From: Panorpa germanica
Taxonomy: Eukaryota; Arthropoda; Insecta; Mecoptera; Panorpidae
Length of the DNA: 64,000 bases
Reading direction: 5' to 3'
Assembly: GCA_963678705.1 (NCBI GenBank)
Contig: OY783206.1
Location: 26,237,807-26,301,806 of the forward strand
Position 1 is the stretch's first letter. Each line of letters opens with the position of its first letter. The notes beneath the pieces were generated by a model that saw only the letters and a list, made by a program, of their open reading frames with translations, ran no database searches and was not told the origin of the DNA. Of the stretch, positions 11,294 through 21,938 are shown in pieces. The position numbers were made by a program, and so were the translations under genes.

Positions 11294-12499
11294 ATGGATG
11301 AAGGGTTCACTGAACCAATAGAAATAACAAATATTAAAGAAGATATCAAAATTGAAATAGAAGGACTAGTCGTCAAAGAAGAAGCCCTATGTGATGAAAC
11401 AAAAACGGAAACTAACGAATATCCAGACGATACTTTAGAAGAAGCTGGAATTTTACCGCTTACCACTGAGCACATTATAAAGTTTGAAGTTGAAAATGTC
11501 GCTGAACCGCTGAAAACTGAAATTAAAACGAATCTGAAGTCTTATATCTGTGAAGTATGTAGTAGAGTGTATAATAATAAGCTAGAAATCATAAAACATT
11601 TGCGAACTCATTCATTTTCAAAATCATTAAGTTTACCACGATGTAAAAATACACATTTAAGTTTAAACGGATTTTCTTGTAACGAATGTGATAAAACCTT
11701 CAGTAGTTCATCTAATTTACAAAAACATAGAAACACTCATTTAAATTTAAAAGCTTTTTTTTGTGATTTATGTGAAAAAACGTTTAGTACATCATGGAAT
11801 TTAAAAATGCATAAAAACGCACATTTAAAACCATTTTCTTGCGATGTGTGTACTAAAACGTTTAGTCAGGCAGCGCATTTGAAACTGCATAAAAACAATC
11901 ATTTACTTGTAAAGCCATATTCTTGCGATGTATGCTATAAAACATTTAATAGTTCATCGGATTTAAGAAGGCATAAAAACATACATTTAAATTTAAAACC
12001 ATTTTCTTGCGACGAATGTGGTAAAAGGTTCAATTGTCCATCTTCTTTAAAAAAACATAAAAACACACATTTAGTCTTAAAACCTTATGCTTGCGATCTA
12101 TGTAATAAAACGTTTAGTACATCGTCCAATTTAGAAAGGCATAAAAACACACATTTAGGTTTAAAACCATTTTCTTGCGATGTGTGTGGTAAAACTTTTA
12201 GTCAATCAACAAATTTAAAACTGCATAAAAACGCACATTTAGGTTTAAAGCCATTTCCCTGCGGTGTATGCGATAAGTCGTTTAGTTGTGCATCGGAATT
12301 GAAAAGGCATAATATCACACATCTAGGGTTAAAACCATTTTCTTGCGATCTATGTGATAAAACGTTTAGTCTATCATCGAATTTAAGGAAACATAAAAAG
12401 ACACATTCAGGTTTAAAAGAATTTTCTTGCACCGTATGTAATAAATCTTACACCCGTGTTGATTCTTTAAGAACACATCAAAACACTCATTTAGGTTAA
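11294..12499 (+). CDS. C2H2 zinc-finger array protein, 11 fingers
   Basis: Closest relative of gene 8122, sharing the acidic N-terminus, flanks and finger style. The exon probably begins at 11265 after an acceptor; 11294 is the first in-frame ATG (401 residues). The N-terminus has motifs such as VVKEE and IKFE. A first finger (YICEVCSRVYNN) precedes a remnant finger lacking its cysteine pair (SFSKSLSLPRCKNTH), then ten C2H2 fingers. Linkers are more varied than in gene 8122 (LNLKP, LVLKP, LGLKP; one linker is only LKP). Ends with HQNTHLG. DNA target unknown. Confidence 0.85.
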   Translation: MDEGFTEPIEITNIKEDIKIEIEGLVVKEEALCDETKTETNEYPDDTLEEAGILPLTTEHIIKFEVENVAEPLKTEIKTNLKSYICEVCSRVYNNKLEIIKHLRTHSFSKSLSLPRCKNTHLSLNGFSCNECDKTFSSSSNLQKHRNTHLNLKAFFCDLCEKTFSTSWNLKMHKNAHLKPFSCDVCTKTFSQAAHLKLHKNNHLLVKPYSCDVCYKTFNSSSDLRRHKNIHLNLKPFSCDECGKRFNCPSSLKKHKNTHLVLKPYACDLCNKTFSTSSNLERHKNTHLGLKPFSCDVCGKTFSQSTNLKLHKNAHLGLKPFPCGVCDKSFSCASELKRHNITHLGLKPFSCDLCDKTFSLSSNLRKHKKTHSGLKEFSCTVCNKSYTRVDSLRTHQNTHLG

Positions 12500-13657
12500 A
12501 GTGTCTAAATTGTGTTGTATATGCCGAAGTTTTTTTTATAAAAAATGTATTTAATTAATATTTTAAAAGATGTGTCGAATTATCTTTTCTTAGACTCCTA
12601 GAGTTTGAAATTATTGATTAGTAAGATATTGATATTGTAAAGAATGCGGTGGAAATGGACCTTCTGTACCCGACGCTTAATGATAAAGGTGTTAAATGGT
12701 TTGTTTAAATATAACAATTGGTTACAAATTGAAATTTTGCTAAATGTAATAATTAAATTGCTCTTCTTTTTAGTTCCATATATGGGGTCTTTTAACAAAC
12801 GCAATATTTTGTAAAAGAACTGAAATGATTATAAATTGATTAATGCTAAGACGTAGTAATTAAGAATTATAAATAACGGAGTAATTGTGACGTAATGTCG
12901 ACGTATTTTTTTTAACTTGGTTCCCTTTAATGATTATACAGATAAGTAACACTATTTTAAATATAATTGTTTTCTAAATAATATCGAATTAACTATTAAA
13001 TAAATAACTCGATGTTTGAGGTCCTGGTAACTATAATAATATATAGTTTTATAGAAATGCAAACCCCTATTTTGTAACTGTTTCACTAGGCGTCCGTTAC
13101 CTTATGACGATTTTTCAAACCTCTATATTTTCTAAATTAGCCTACTTGTGCCCGCTCCAAACCATGGGTTTAGTTTGGTTCTTTATTTAAGGTAGGCTGA
13201 TTTTTTTGGATAAACTTACATAGCCTTTAGTCTAAACCTTAGGTCTTTAAAAACAGTAGCAAAAAGGGGTCTTACGATGTAAAAATTAGATTACTAAAAA
13301 AAACATCACATATTGCAGAGTTACAAAATATATTTTTTATATAGAAATGTACAAATTAAACTATCGAAATAAATTTTGTAATTTGATTAATAAACTATTT
13401 AGGAAATATTAAAACTGAATTTCTTTTCAATTTTATAAATGTTTTTTTTTTTGAAAAGCAGACCAAGCGGCAGTCTGAGACGCCGATGTGATCGAATTTT
13501 GGAGAAAAAACTAATTAGTTATTAAATATCAAAAACAAACCGACGCTTCAATTTTGTACGGTTATATTATCAAAATCTCTTAAAGAAAATTTATGTTACA
13601 GATACTGATGTAAATTATTATATTATACATAAAACAAAGTTAGACGAATTACCTAGT
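12500..13657. other. 3' flank of gene 11294 with an old MITE remnant
   Basis: About 12960-13060 is a strongly diverged right end of the CAATTG-MITE (attaaataaataactcg, tttgaggtcctggtaac). 13060-13600 matches the 3' flank of gene 8122. No gene seen in 12500-12950. Confidence 0.5.
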
Positions 13658-13753
13658 GACGAATGTTATAAAACGTTCAGTTGTTCATCTTATTTAAAAA
13701 AACATAAAAACACACATTTAGCCTTAAAACCTCTTTCTTGCGATGTATGTTAA
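13658..13753 (+). pseudogene. Orphan single zinc-finger relic
   Basis: Encodes one LGLKP-family finger (Cys-x2-Cys ... SCSSYLKKHKNTHLALKP) and the first cysteines of a second, then a stop. The DNA is nearly identical to part of gene 8122 (finger around 9430). It lies beyond the conserved 3' flank of gene 11294, so it is a displaced or decayed third array. Confidence 0.75.
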
Positions 13754-13918
13754 AAAAAATTCGAAACAGCAGTAGTTTTTTAATAAGATTCAAAACAAAA
13801 GGTATATCGAATAATTACCATAATTTTAAATATATAAGTAAAACAATTAAGTACTGATAGATCCTGAAAATAACACTGTGGGACGGTGTAAACGCATTCG
13901 TATTTTATCTTTGTCCAT

Positions 13919-15053
13919 TTAGGATTTCATGCAGCTCTCTATACACCCCTGCATAGAGGGGTGAGTCGAAGTGTCATATATTTCCAAACAGTAGTCATAA
14001 CATTCACACCAGCTAGGGGGACTGGATCCACATCCCTGCAACAAACAAATCTAGGTACTTCTATTTCATACAATAAGGGCTACTATCTAAAACCAAGACT
14101 ATCGCAAAAGTTAGCTTGCGCGCCTGGTAAATGAGATATGACATCTATAGAGTCATCCATAACCTGAAAATTATATGCAAATATTTAAACGTCTGATCTA
14201 ATCTAATCTAATCTAATCTTTTCCTGACATACACATATTTATAAATGTGAATTGTAAATTTTATATTTCAAATATTTGTAATCGTATATATTGTTCTGAG
14301 TGCTAATAACTATTATTAAAGTTGATGAGATTCAGAAAGGGAAATAAAGAAAGGCAGTAAATATTGAGAAGAAAGAAAGGAAAGTTTTTGCAGAATATAC
14401 AAGAAGGTAAAAGAGACGATGTAAAACATTCGAATGTAAAATAAGTAGTGAAAAGAAGTTAGAGGAGGTAATGAGAGGGAAGAGGTGGATGGCGGACATA
14501 CAGAAAAGAAGAAAGGGAGAGAAGCAGTGTGGAGGGATCAGTAAAGAAATTAAAGATGTCAGTGAAAATATCGGCTAAACGGAGACAATGAAGCAAGGAG
14601 ATAGAAGATGGTGGTACAGAGAAAAAGGAGAAAGAAAGAGGAAAAAACAAAAAGCCACGATGGTGGATATTGCAGCAAACTTGAAAGTACAGTAGACGTC
14701 AAGGGTAAGAGCGACTCGAGAAGAAGAATAAACATTTTTGGAAGTTGAAAATGGGATAACTTTAGTTTCATATTGGTTAAGTTTAAGTAATAATGGTAAT
14801 GTAGCTGGTGGAATTAATGCAAAGAATATAAAACATTAAATAAAATAAATACAAGTATTTAAATGTGATGCTCTTACTTTAGTAACAAAAATCATCCATC
14901 GCTAAATTATATGTTTAGTAAAAAATATTGATTTAACTAAGAATTTTCTTCCGAATTGTATTGCAGTTTAACAATAAATAAATAATTTACCTCAATGGCG
15001 ACGATTTCACAGAATAGAAAAATTGCGACGACAATGTTCCACAAAGTTGACAT
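13919..15053 (-). CDS. Secreted cysteine-rich peptide A, two exons
   Basis: Two-exon gene. Exon 1 (15053-14991, 21 codons) encodes a hydrophobic signal peptide (MSTLWNIVVAIFLFC...) and ends at a GT donor (gtaaat). Exon 2 (14035-13919, 38 codons plus stop) follows acceptor ttgcag and starts GCG. The mature part has six cysteines, with a Cys-x3-Cys pair (ECYDYC) and a second Cys-x3-Cys pair (GCIESC) about 15 residues apart, as expected for a disulfide-pinned helical hairpin. Total 59 residues; both exons are phase 0. The intron (about 955 bp) contains no transposon of the main family. Peptides B and C are paralogs in tandem. Probably secreted; a defence or signalling role is only a guess, and I recognise no named family. 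Confidence 0.72.
14196..14219. repeat. Pentanucleotide microsatellite (TCTAA)n
   Basis: About five direct copies of the 5-mer within the intron of peptide gene A. Confidence 0.85.
14330..14730. repeat. Purine-rich (GA) tract
   Basis: About 400 bp of strongly purine-biased + strand inside the intron of peptide gene A. It shares a core (aggtggatggcgga) with a second tract at 28998-29240 (aggtggatgccgga). Open frames on the opposite strand here are compositional artefacts. Confidence 0.5.
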
Positions 15054-15529
15054 TTTGTTTATAATTCGGAGAATTCAAAACCACATTTGACTAAGCTGAT
15101 TTAGTTTGATTCACAGTCGCCAGCAAGTTCATTTAACAAATTGCATAAAACATCAATTTGTAAAGGTATTGCAAATTAACATTTTCACTCCAGAGATTAT
15201 ATCTCAGTGCTGTAGGTTTTCATATGTATAAATTAAATTTTAATGTTGACTGCATCTCAAGAATAATCATTTAAACTTTCCGACCAAAATTATAAAAATT
15301 GACTATGTTACAGAAACTTGAAGTAACAGTCGTTGATAAGAAATAATAAAAAGGTTTTTTATTTTTGACTCAATTTATTAATTACTTATTTAAGCTTAAT
15401 CAATTACTTTATGTAAAAATAACACACTGAAAACTACTATAATTTTAAATATATAAGTAAAACAATGAAGCACTGATAGATCCTGAAAATAACACTGTGG
15501 AACGGTGTCAACGCATTCGTATTTTATCT

Positions 15530-16170
15530 TTAAATTTCCATGGAAGATTCCAAGCACTCATCCATACACTGTTGCATAGAGGGGTGAGACGGCGAGCCAT
15601 GTATTCCCAAGCAGTAGTCAACGCACTCATCCCAGGTAGGTCCACTGGGTCCACATCCCTGCAACAAACAAATCTAGGTACTTCTATTTCATACAATAAG
15701 GGCTACTATCTAAAGCCAAGCCTATCGCAAAAGTCAGCTTGCGCGCCAGGTAAATGAGAGATGACATCTGCAGAGTCATCCATAACTTAAAAATTGACTT
15801 CTGTCCTATGTCTTAATTAATCTATAAAAGTGTACTTTATATTGATAAAGTGGGTTACTAGAACCTCAAATGTTCAATTATTTTTTAATAACTCCTTATA
15901 TGTTAGGAGATATTAACAATTAAAAAAGTCATTTTGTCTCTTTAATTATTAAAGGGATTCAACGTTGTACACATTCCAAATGCATGTGACATCACAATCC
16001 TTGTGTAAGGTTACCAACCATACAGTTCATAAATCTCTGCTATATATGTATTTATATATCAAAATATCAAATATTATTTACAGCTATTTCAAGGAACAAT
16101 CAAATTTCAATAGTATATAGATTCCATAGCATAGAAAAATTGCGACGACAATGTTCAACAAAGTCGACAT
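15530..16170 (-). pseudogene. Secreted cysteine-rich peptide B, disrupted by a MITE
   Basis: Paralog of peptide A. The mature exon (15658-15530, 42 codons plus stop) is intact after acceptor ctgcag, with ECVDYC and QCMDEC pairs. The signal exon starts at ATG 16170 (MSTLLNIVVAIFL...) but homology to gene A stops at 16120, four codons before the donor. A 325-bp MITE fragment follows at once and supplies an in-frame stop (TAG) after 12 more codons with no usable in-frame donor. The gene therefore looks inactivated unless a cryptic splice is used. The mature exon shows little decay, so the damage may be recent. Confidence 0.65.
15792..16116 (-). repeat. CAATTG-MITE copy 6 (fragment) inside peptide gene B
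   Basis: Begins with a mutated terminal repeat (aaattgacttctgtcctatg) and follows the family to about 16116 (ttcaatagtat), where it meets the peptide B signal exon. The other half of the element is missing. Confidence 0.8.
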
Positions 16171-16290
16171 TTTGTTTATTAATTTTGGAGAATTCAAAAC
16201 ACATTTGGCTAAACTGATTTGATTTGATTCACATCCACGGTAGCTAAGTTCATTTAATAAATTGCATAAAAAATCAATTACAGATTATAT

Positions 16291-16320
16291 CCACGTGCTA
16301 TAAAATGATAAGCACCAGAA
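16291..16320 (-). promoter_or_regulatory. Conserved upstream block of peptide gene B with a GATA-type site
   Basis: Contains cgtgctataaaatgataag. A TGATAA (GATA-factor type) site sits next to a TATA-like stretch about 135 bp upstream of the start. A related block lies upstream of peptide C (19175-19199); peptide A shares only the neighbouring cagagattatatc part (about 15191). Confidence 0.35.
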
Positions 16321-16368
16321 AAGAAGAAAAGGAAAGGGACTAATTGAATGAAATATTATCCGTACAGT

Positions 16369-16881
16369 AAGGCCCTCCGCACGTGAGGCGACTGGTTGCA
16401 AACCTTAGCCCCGAAACTGCCCGAACCGAATGAGAATGGAACTGTGTTGTTAGTGAGAGATCACACTTGTATACGAATGAGAGAAAACACACGGCACGAA
16501 CGTACCTAAACTCTTAATCGAGCCGTGTTTCGTGACTCTATAGAATTTTTAACAATACCATAACAGGGATTTTATTATGTCGTATTTGTATAAAGGTATG
16601 TATTTAAATACTTTTGAATAGTATTTGTGCACATCTCTGCTTATGCTGTCACCATCAAAAGCATACAACCAACCATGCCCTGTGACCAAGAAACAGACTC
16701 GTTGAATCATACTCAAAACCAGTTAAAATTAAATCAGTTAAAGTTTCGTTCGTGCCGTGTGTTTTCTCTTACTCGTACACACGTGCGATCTATCACTAAC
16801 AACACAGTTCCATTCTCATTCGGTTCGGGCAGATTCGGGACTAAGGTTTGCAATCGCACGACCCATGTGCGGACGGCCTTA
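16369..16881. repeat. Inverted-repeat MITE, second family (complete, about 135-bp arms)
   Basis: Left arm 16369-16503 (TAAGGCCCTCCGCACGTGAG...) is the inverted complement of the right arm 16745-16881 (...CATGTGCGGACGGCCTTA). Arms contain cgaaccgaatgagaatgg. The ends may imply a TA target duplication. Partial copies occur at 3080-3398 and 42396-42483. Confidence 0.85.
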
Positions 16882-17112
16882 GTACACTTGACGTTAAGGT
16901 CCTCCAATATACAATAACATATTTTATTTTAAATTTGAAATGTTCCTACGAAAAACTGAATTTTTTAAATGTAAAAAATCAAAATTACAATATTTTAAAT
17001 AGATAACAAAAGGAATAGTAGGAATGAAATACAAATTGTAACCATTGCAGTTCAGTACTTTATTTTGAAGGGTAATTTGTACATCAACTATGTCATCACA
17101 TTTCCATTACAT

Positions 17113-17246
17113 TTATTCATGATATGTTTGAGGATTTGCCGACTCCTTTAAATACATTACTTCTTTTCTTTGTTGTTGTGCGTGAACTTCTTTATAAGAC
17201 GCCCGAACTTCATCTCCAGGCAGGACGAGGAAGCGTTATATAGCCG
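17113..17246 (-). pseudogene. Possible decayed coding exon, unidentified
   Basis: On the - strand, an acceptor-like ttcttcttcag at 17247-17257 is followed by a stretch with protein-like composition: LPGDEVRASYKEVHAQQQ and about 18 more residues to a stop at 17113. An in-frame TAA lies only a few codons after the acceptor, so the exon cannot be read as it stands. It could be a frameshifted relic of a small conserved gene. No family is firmly recognised; chance is possible. Confidence 0.25.
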
Positions 17247-17359
17247 CTGAAGAAGAAAAATAATTAATACATGTGAAACTTATATCTAAGAAAAAGAGTG
17301 CTTGAGAATTACTCAACAATAAACTGTGTCTTGATATTTGTTTGTTTTAAAGTGAGGCA

Positions 17360-17738
17360 GTTATACATCTCTGCTATATGTATTTATATATCAAAATATC
17401 AAATATTATTTACAGCTATTTTGAGGAACAATAAAATTGCAATATTATGTCTGCCTTAACAATGTTAAATTAAATAAAAACTTATTATTCTTTGACTTGA
17501 CTTGATTATTTCGACTACCAACAGCCACAAAACATTACCACAGCACTGACCTAATCAATAAATAACTGACGTATAAAATGCATTTCGCGTCATACAAATA
17601 GTCGACATTTCTAGCGCTAAAACTACAATTCAGACTTCTATTTGCTATATCTCCGTCAACATTTAGATATTTCATAAAATAGACATGCAATCAACAATTG
17701 AAAAATCGACCACTAAAAAATGCGGACACAAGCCCATT
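17360..17738 (-). repeat. CAATTG-MITE copy 7 (one end)
   Basis: Terminal repeat GCGGACACAAGCCCATT at 17722-17738; the other end is truncated near ttatacatctctgctat. Confidence 0.85.
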
Positions 17739-17909
17739 GACTAAATAAAATTCCGTTTTTCTAAGAAATTTTAGTGTTTGCATCTTCTATAATATTGTGA
17801 CTAAATTTAGGAATAAGTCGACTACCAAGATTGTGATAGACAATGTTATCAATAGAAAGTACAGCTCATAGAATGTACAATTTGATACGCGTAATCCTCC
17901 GAGAGTGCA

Positions 17910-18992
17910 TTACCGTATGCACTCCATACATTGGGCAAATTCATCCCGGTCGAGCAAATACTTGCACTTTTGACGGCAATTTTCTTCTCGGTTGGGATTC
18001 CCGCAACCCTGAGGATAAAATAGACAAAAGATAAAATAAGTGACATGCTTAACTTATACTCGTACTTCTTGTAAATCTTTTATAAGTCATTCAGTGGCAC
18101 AATGAATATACCATAACAATATAATAAAATTGTCTGATGCCTGTCAAAATAAAGAGACACAGCTGCACCATACCTGAACTTATTATGGGCTTTTGTCCTC
18201 ATTTCTTAGTGGTCGATTTTTCAATTGTTGATTGAAATTGATGTTAATAAATGTATATTGACGGAGATATAGCAATTAAAAGTTTAAATTGTAGTTTTAG
18301 CGCTAGAAATGGTCGGCCATATTTGTATGACGTGAAATGAATTCTAACGTCAGTTATTTGTTGAGTAGGTCAGTGTTGTGGTAATGTTTTGTAGCTGTTG
18401 GTAGTCAAATAATCCAGTCAAATCAAAGAATAATAAGTTTTTATTTTATTTAACCCTGCTAAGGCAGACATAATATTGTAATTTGATTGTTTCTTGAAAT
18501 AGCTGTAAATAATATTTGATATTTTGATATATAAATACATATAGCAGAGATTTATGATCTGTAGGGTTTATAGAGTTAAGTTATAAGGATATTCATAGGT
18601 ACTTAATAACTAATTTGCATTCAATTTATATTTTTTAACTTTAATGAGATCGAAATAATCGTTATCTATTACAGATATTTGCTAATTTTGTGGAGCTGAA
18701 TTAGTGTGCTCCTGCATTACTATACAATAACTTTATAACTTTTACTATATAATATAAATAACTTTCAAACACCTGCGGTATCCATTGGACACGTTTTTAA
18801 AGCGTAATCCTGTACAATAAATAGTAAGCGGACTTATATCACTTTACATATCCCGTATTTAATTTAAGATAAAGGAACATAAGGTAAACAAAGATAAACA
18901 TAAGTTTTATAAAATTAACTTTCAAAACAAACTACCTTAATGCCAACCATTCCACAAAGTAAAACGATGACAATAGTTTTAAAAGCTACCAT
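17910..18992 (-). CDS. Secreted cysteine-rich peptide C, two exons
   Basis: Third tandem member, apparently intact. Exon 1 (18992-18936, 19 codons) encodes the signal peptide MVAFKTIVIVLLCGMVGIK and ends at donor gtagtt. Exon 2 (18008-17910, 32 codons plus stop) follows acceptor atcctcag and again begins GCG. The mature peptide has five cysteines: GCG, a Cys-x3-Cys pair (CRQKC) and a Cys-x2-Cys pair (CMEC). Total 51 residues, both exons phase 0, same architecture as peptide A but strongly diverged between the cysteines. A MITE (18184-18566) sits in the intron. Probably secreted; function unknown. Confidence 0.72.
18184..18566 (+). repeat. CAATTG-MITE copy 8 (one end) in the intron of peptide C
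   Basis: Left terminal repeat TATGGGCTTTTGTCCTC; family match continues to about 18566 (gatctgtaggg), where it is truncated. Confidence 0.85.
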
Positions 18993-19174
18993 TTTGTTTA
19001 TTTTTTTCTAAGATATAAAAATACATCTACAACGTTTCGACGTGTTAATGTCGATCTAGTATAAGTTGAGTTGTGAATTTATTGCTTAGTAAGCAAGGCA
19101 CATAAGATCGATTACGGCCATGGCAGGTTCACTTAACAAATTGAAATCAACAAATCCACTAGAGAAAACTTCCC

Positions 19175-19199
19175 GTGTTGTATAATGATAAACATCAGA
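19175..19199 (-). promoter_or_regulatory. Upstream block of peptide C with a GATA-type site
   Basis: gtgttgtataatgataaac aligns with the block upstream of peptide B (gtgctataaaatgataagc). The shared TGATAA sits about 195 bp upstream of the start codon. Confidence 0.3.
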
Positions 19200-19319
19200 A
19201 GAGAAGAAAAGAGAGAGGTTAGAATCTTTCTAATGCATTGAACAATCTCAAAAGAACAATGAACCACAGAAAGCACTTCAAGTAATATCTAAATGAAAAA
19301 ATCAAAACCAACGTCATAA

Positions 19320-21610
19320 CAACACTGCCTATTATATGCAAATGTGTCGTCATCGACTACGAGGAGAACCACCGGAATATTACATATTAAAACAAAATTC
19401 AAACTTTAAATAGATATACGTATCTTTTGGATATTTATTCAAGTAAAAACTCCAATATACGTTAATTAGAAACAAATTCTTCTTGATTAATATAGAATCA
19501 TTATATTTTCAAACCTTTCCACGTGGTAAGTGTAGAATCATCTCCTAAAGACTGAAAGGTTTGAATAAATAATACCTTGAAAACATAAATGATTGTGAAA
19601 ATATGTATCTGTAGTAGGTATTTCTATTATTCACTATTCAATACTTTAATAACCACTCTGTACAAAAAAAAATAACTTTTTAGAACAACATGTTTTCTTC
19701 ATTTTTTTTAAGGTTATCATTTATTTAAACCCTTCAGTCTTCATCAGTTTGGTTTGGAATCCAAATTATAAAAAAAACTGTCATTAGTGTTTTATAAAGT
19801 GACATAATTTTCACACTTAACTTTTGAACTTTCTTTAAGTTATAAAATAAATGTATTATAAATTTTTTGTAGTGTTTATACAACAAATATAAATAATACG
19901 CAAAATGCTTTAGTTTTTTAAATTTTTTTTTGCATATTTCGCCAAACACCCAGGTGAACAATTAATAAAAGGGCTCTCGTTGCTAACTCGACAAACTTAT
20001 GGGGTACTTCATATTTATTAAACAATAAAATGGTTAAAACTTTATACCAAGAATTAATTATTAGAACCTCAAATAATAAGTCCAATGTGAGTAATTCAAT
20101 ATATGTTGTTAAAAGTAATAATGAGTAATTTGAAATAATTTTAATAGTTTTTAGAATACACTTATTGCATTTTTATAACTAACAACCATTTTTATATTTG
20201 TTTACAGTGAAAATAACAAATACGTTCGTTAGATAGAACGTCTTACTGAAAAATGTTCAGACATTAAAAAAATGGATATCAAAGTAGAAGCTGATGTCAG
20301 TAGTGTTAACATTGATGAAATTCATATTGAACCAGTAATAAAAGAAGAAGTTGAAGAAGCTGAGGGTCCAGGAAGTCCAAAAGATGAGGTCTATATTGAC
20401 TACTCAAAATACAATGAAGCAGAGCCATTAAACAATGCATACTGTGTCACATGCTATACAAACTACAGTGACTCAAAGACTTGTAAAGAACATCTGGAAG
20501 AGAATCCTGAATGCAAACAATTTCATAATTTAGATCAAAGTGTTAATATAAATATTTTTGGTAAAAATTCCAACTATGATAGATGTAAAATTGACGTGGA
20601 TCCGAAATCTGGTAGTACTGATTCTGAGACTACAAAGTCTTTTATTGTACCGACGAAAATAGCAAATATTGAATCTGACTTAGCAGAAAAATATTATACA
20701 TGTGACATTTGCAACAAATGCTTTACGCGGAAGGTTAATCTAAACATTCATAAAAGATCACACACAGGAGAAAAACCTTATTCATGTGCCGTTTGCAACA
20801 AGTCCTTTACTCAAAAGTGTAATCTAAACCGACATAAAGTGCAGCATACAGTTTTAAAACCTTATTCGTGTGACATTTGTAAGCATTCATTTAATGAAAA
20901 GGGTACCCTAAACGTTCACAAACGAACGCATACGGGTGAGAAGCCTTTCTTATGTACCATATGTAACAAATCTTTTACTCAAAATGAACATCTTAATATT
21001 CATACACGAACCCACACTGGAGAAAAACCATTTTCATGTGGCATCTGTAACAAAGCTTTTACTCGAAAGGAACATCTTAACAAACATAAGCGAACACATA
21101 CTGGGGAGAGACCTTATGTATGTGGTGTATGTGACAGGTCTTTTACTCAAAGAGTTAGTTTAGTCAGACATTATAAACAGAAACATTTTAGCGAAAACTG
21201 TTCGTAAATTTTATTACTTATAAATTTCGCCTGATTGTCTGGCAACACTTTCTTCCTTCAATCTTTTCGTCAAGTGACGTCAGGAAATATTAAGCGGTAA
21301 AACGAAATTCAAACTTTAAATAGATATATCTCTGTTAATATTTGTATGTTTACTAAAATGAAAACAAGTATTTATTAATTAAACAATATTTCAATAAAGA
21401 ATTGAAAAATCAAAACTTAAAAAGTTACCCAATTCTGGTTGTCGAAACGTGTTTTTTACAATGGTTAAAACACTTGATATAGAATACGAGAGACATTCAT
21501 TCATTAATATTACACAAGTTGGTACTACTGCGTGGTAGATGGCGCTTCAACTATGAACAACACGTCATTTGTAGTTCAAGGCTTGAGGAAGAAACTTTTT
21601 ATTTGTTTTC
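19320..21610. repeat. Tandem segmental duplication, unit 1
   Basis: Homologous to 22158-24272 over upstream sequence, 5' UTR, coding region and 3' flank. Both edges carry diverged reverse-orientation MITE blocks (aattcaaactttaaatagat at about 19396 and 21307). Confidence 0.8.
20272..21207 (+). CDS. Six-finger C2H2 protein, copy 1
   Basis: 311-residue probable DNA-binding nuclear protein. ATG 20272 is preceded by a 5' UTR that begins after acceptor tttacag (20207). The acidic N-terminus starts MDIKVEAD with psi-K-x-E motifs (IKVE, IKEE). A C2HC-like motif follows (YCVTCYTNY ... NPECKQ, residues about 62-84). Six C2H2 fingers run from about residue 143 to the end, joined mostly by canonical TGEKP linkers except TVLKP between fingers 2 and 3. 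Compared with copy 2 it has about 40 extra residues between the C2HC motif and the fingers. Paralog at 23172; decayed relative at 44567-45544. Confidence 0.88.
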   Translation: MDIKVEADVSSVNIDEIHIEPVIKEEVEEAEGPGSPKDEVYIDYSKYNEAEPLNNAYCVTCYTNYSDSKTCKEHLEENPECKQFHNLDQSVNINIFGKNSNYDRCKIDVDPKSGSTDSETTKSFIVPTKIANIESDLAEKYYTCDICNKCFTRKVNLNIHKRSHTGEKPYSCAVCNKSFTQKCNLNRHKVQHTVLKPYSCDICKHSFNEKGTLNVHKRTHTGEKPFLCTICNKSFTQNEHLNIHTRTHTGEKPFSCGICNKAFTRKEHLNKHKRTHTGERPYVCGVCDRSFTQRVSLVRHYKQKHFSENCS

Positions 21611-21938
21611 AATGGGCTTGTGTTCTCATTTTTGTTGATTGAAATTGATGTTAATAAATGTATATTGGTGTGTCTATTCGGAGCAATTAAAAGTTTGAAT
21701 TGTAGTTTTAGCGCTAGAAATGGTCGACCATATTTGTATGACATGAATGCATTTTAACGTCAGTTATTTGTTGAGTAGGTCAGTGCTGTGGTACTTTTCT
21801 GTAGCTGTTGGTAGTCAAATAATCAAGTCAAATCAAAGAATAAGGCAGACATAATATTGGAATTTGATTGTTCCTTGAAATAGCTGTAAATAATATTTGA
21901 TATTTTGATATATAAATACATACAGCAGAGATTTATGA
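21611..21938 (+). repeat. CAATTG-MITE copy 9 (left part, deleted)
   Basis: Left terminal repeat AATGGGCTTGTGTTCTC starts at 21611, right where duplication unit 1 ends. The paralogous site at 24267-24272 is an empty CAATTG, which reveals the target. The right end is lost. Confidence 0.85.

Noticed and set aside
14459..14771. Leu/Ser/Phe-rich - strand open frames
   Set aside because: Caused by the purine-rich tract on the + strand.
15497..15757. 86-codon open frame on the + strand over peptide gene B
   Set aside because: It is antisense to the spliced peptide exon, lacks any domain, and is not kept in the paralog at 13.9 kb.
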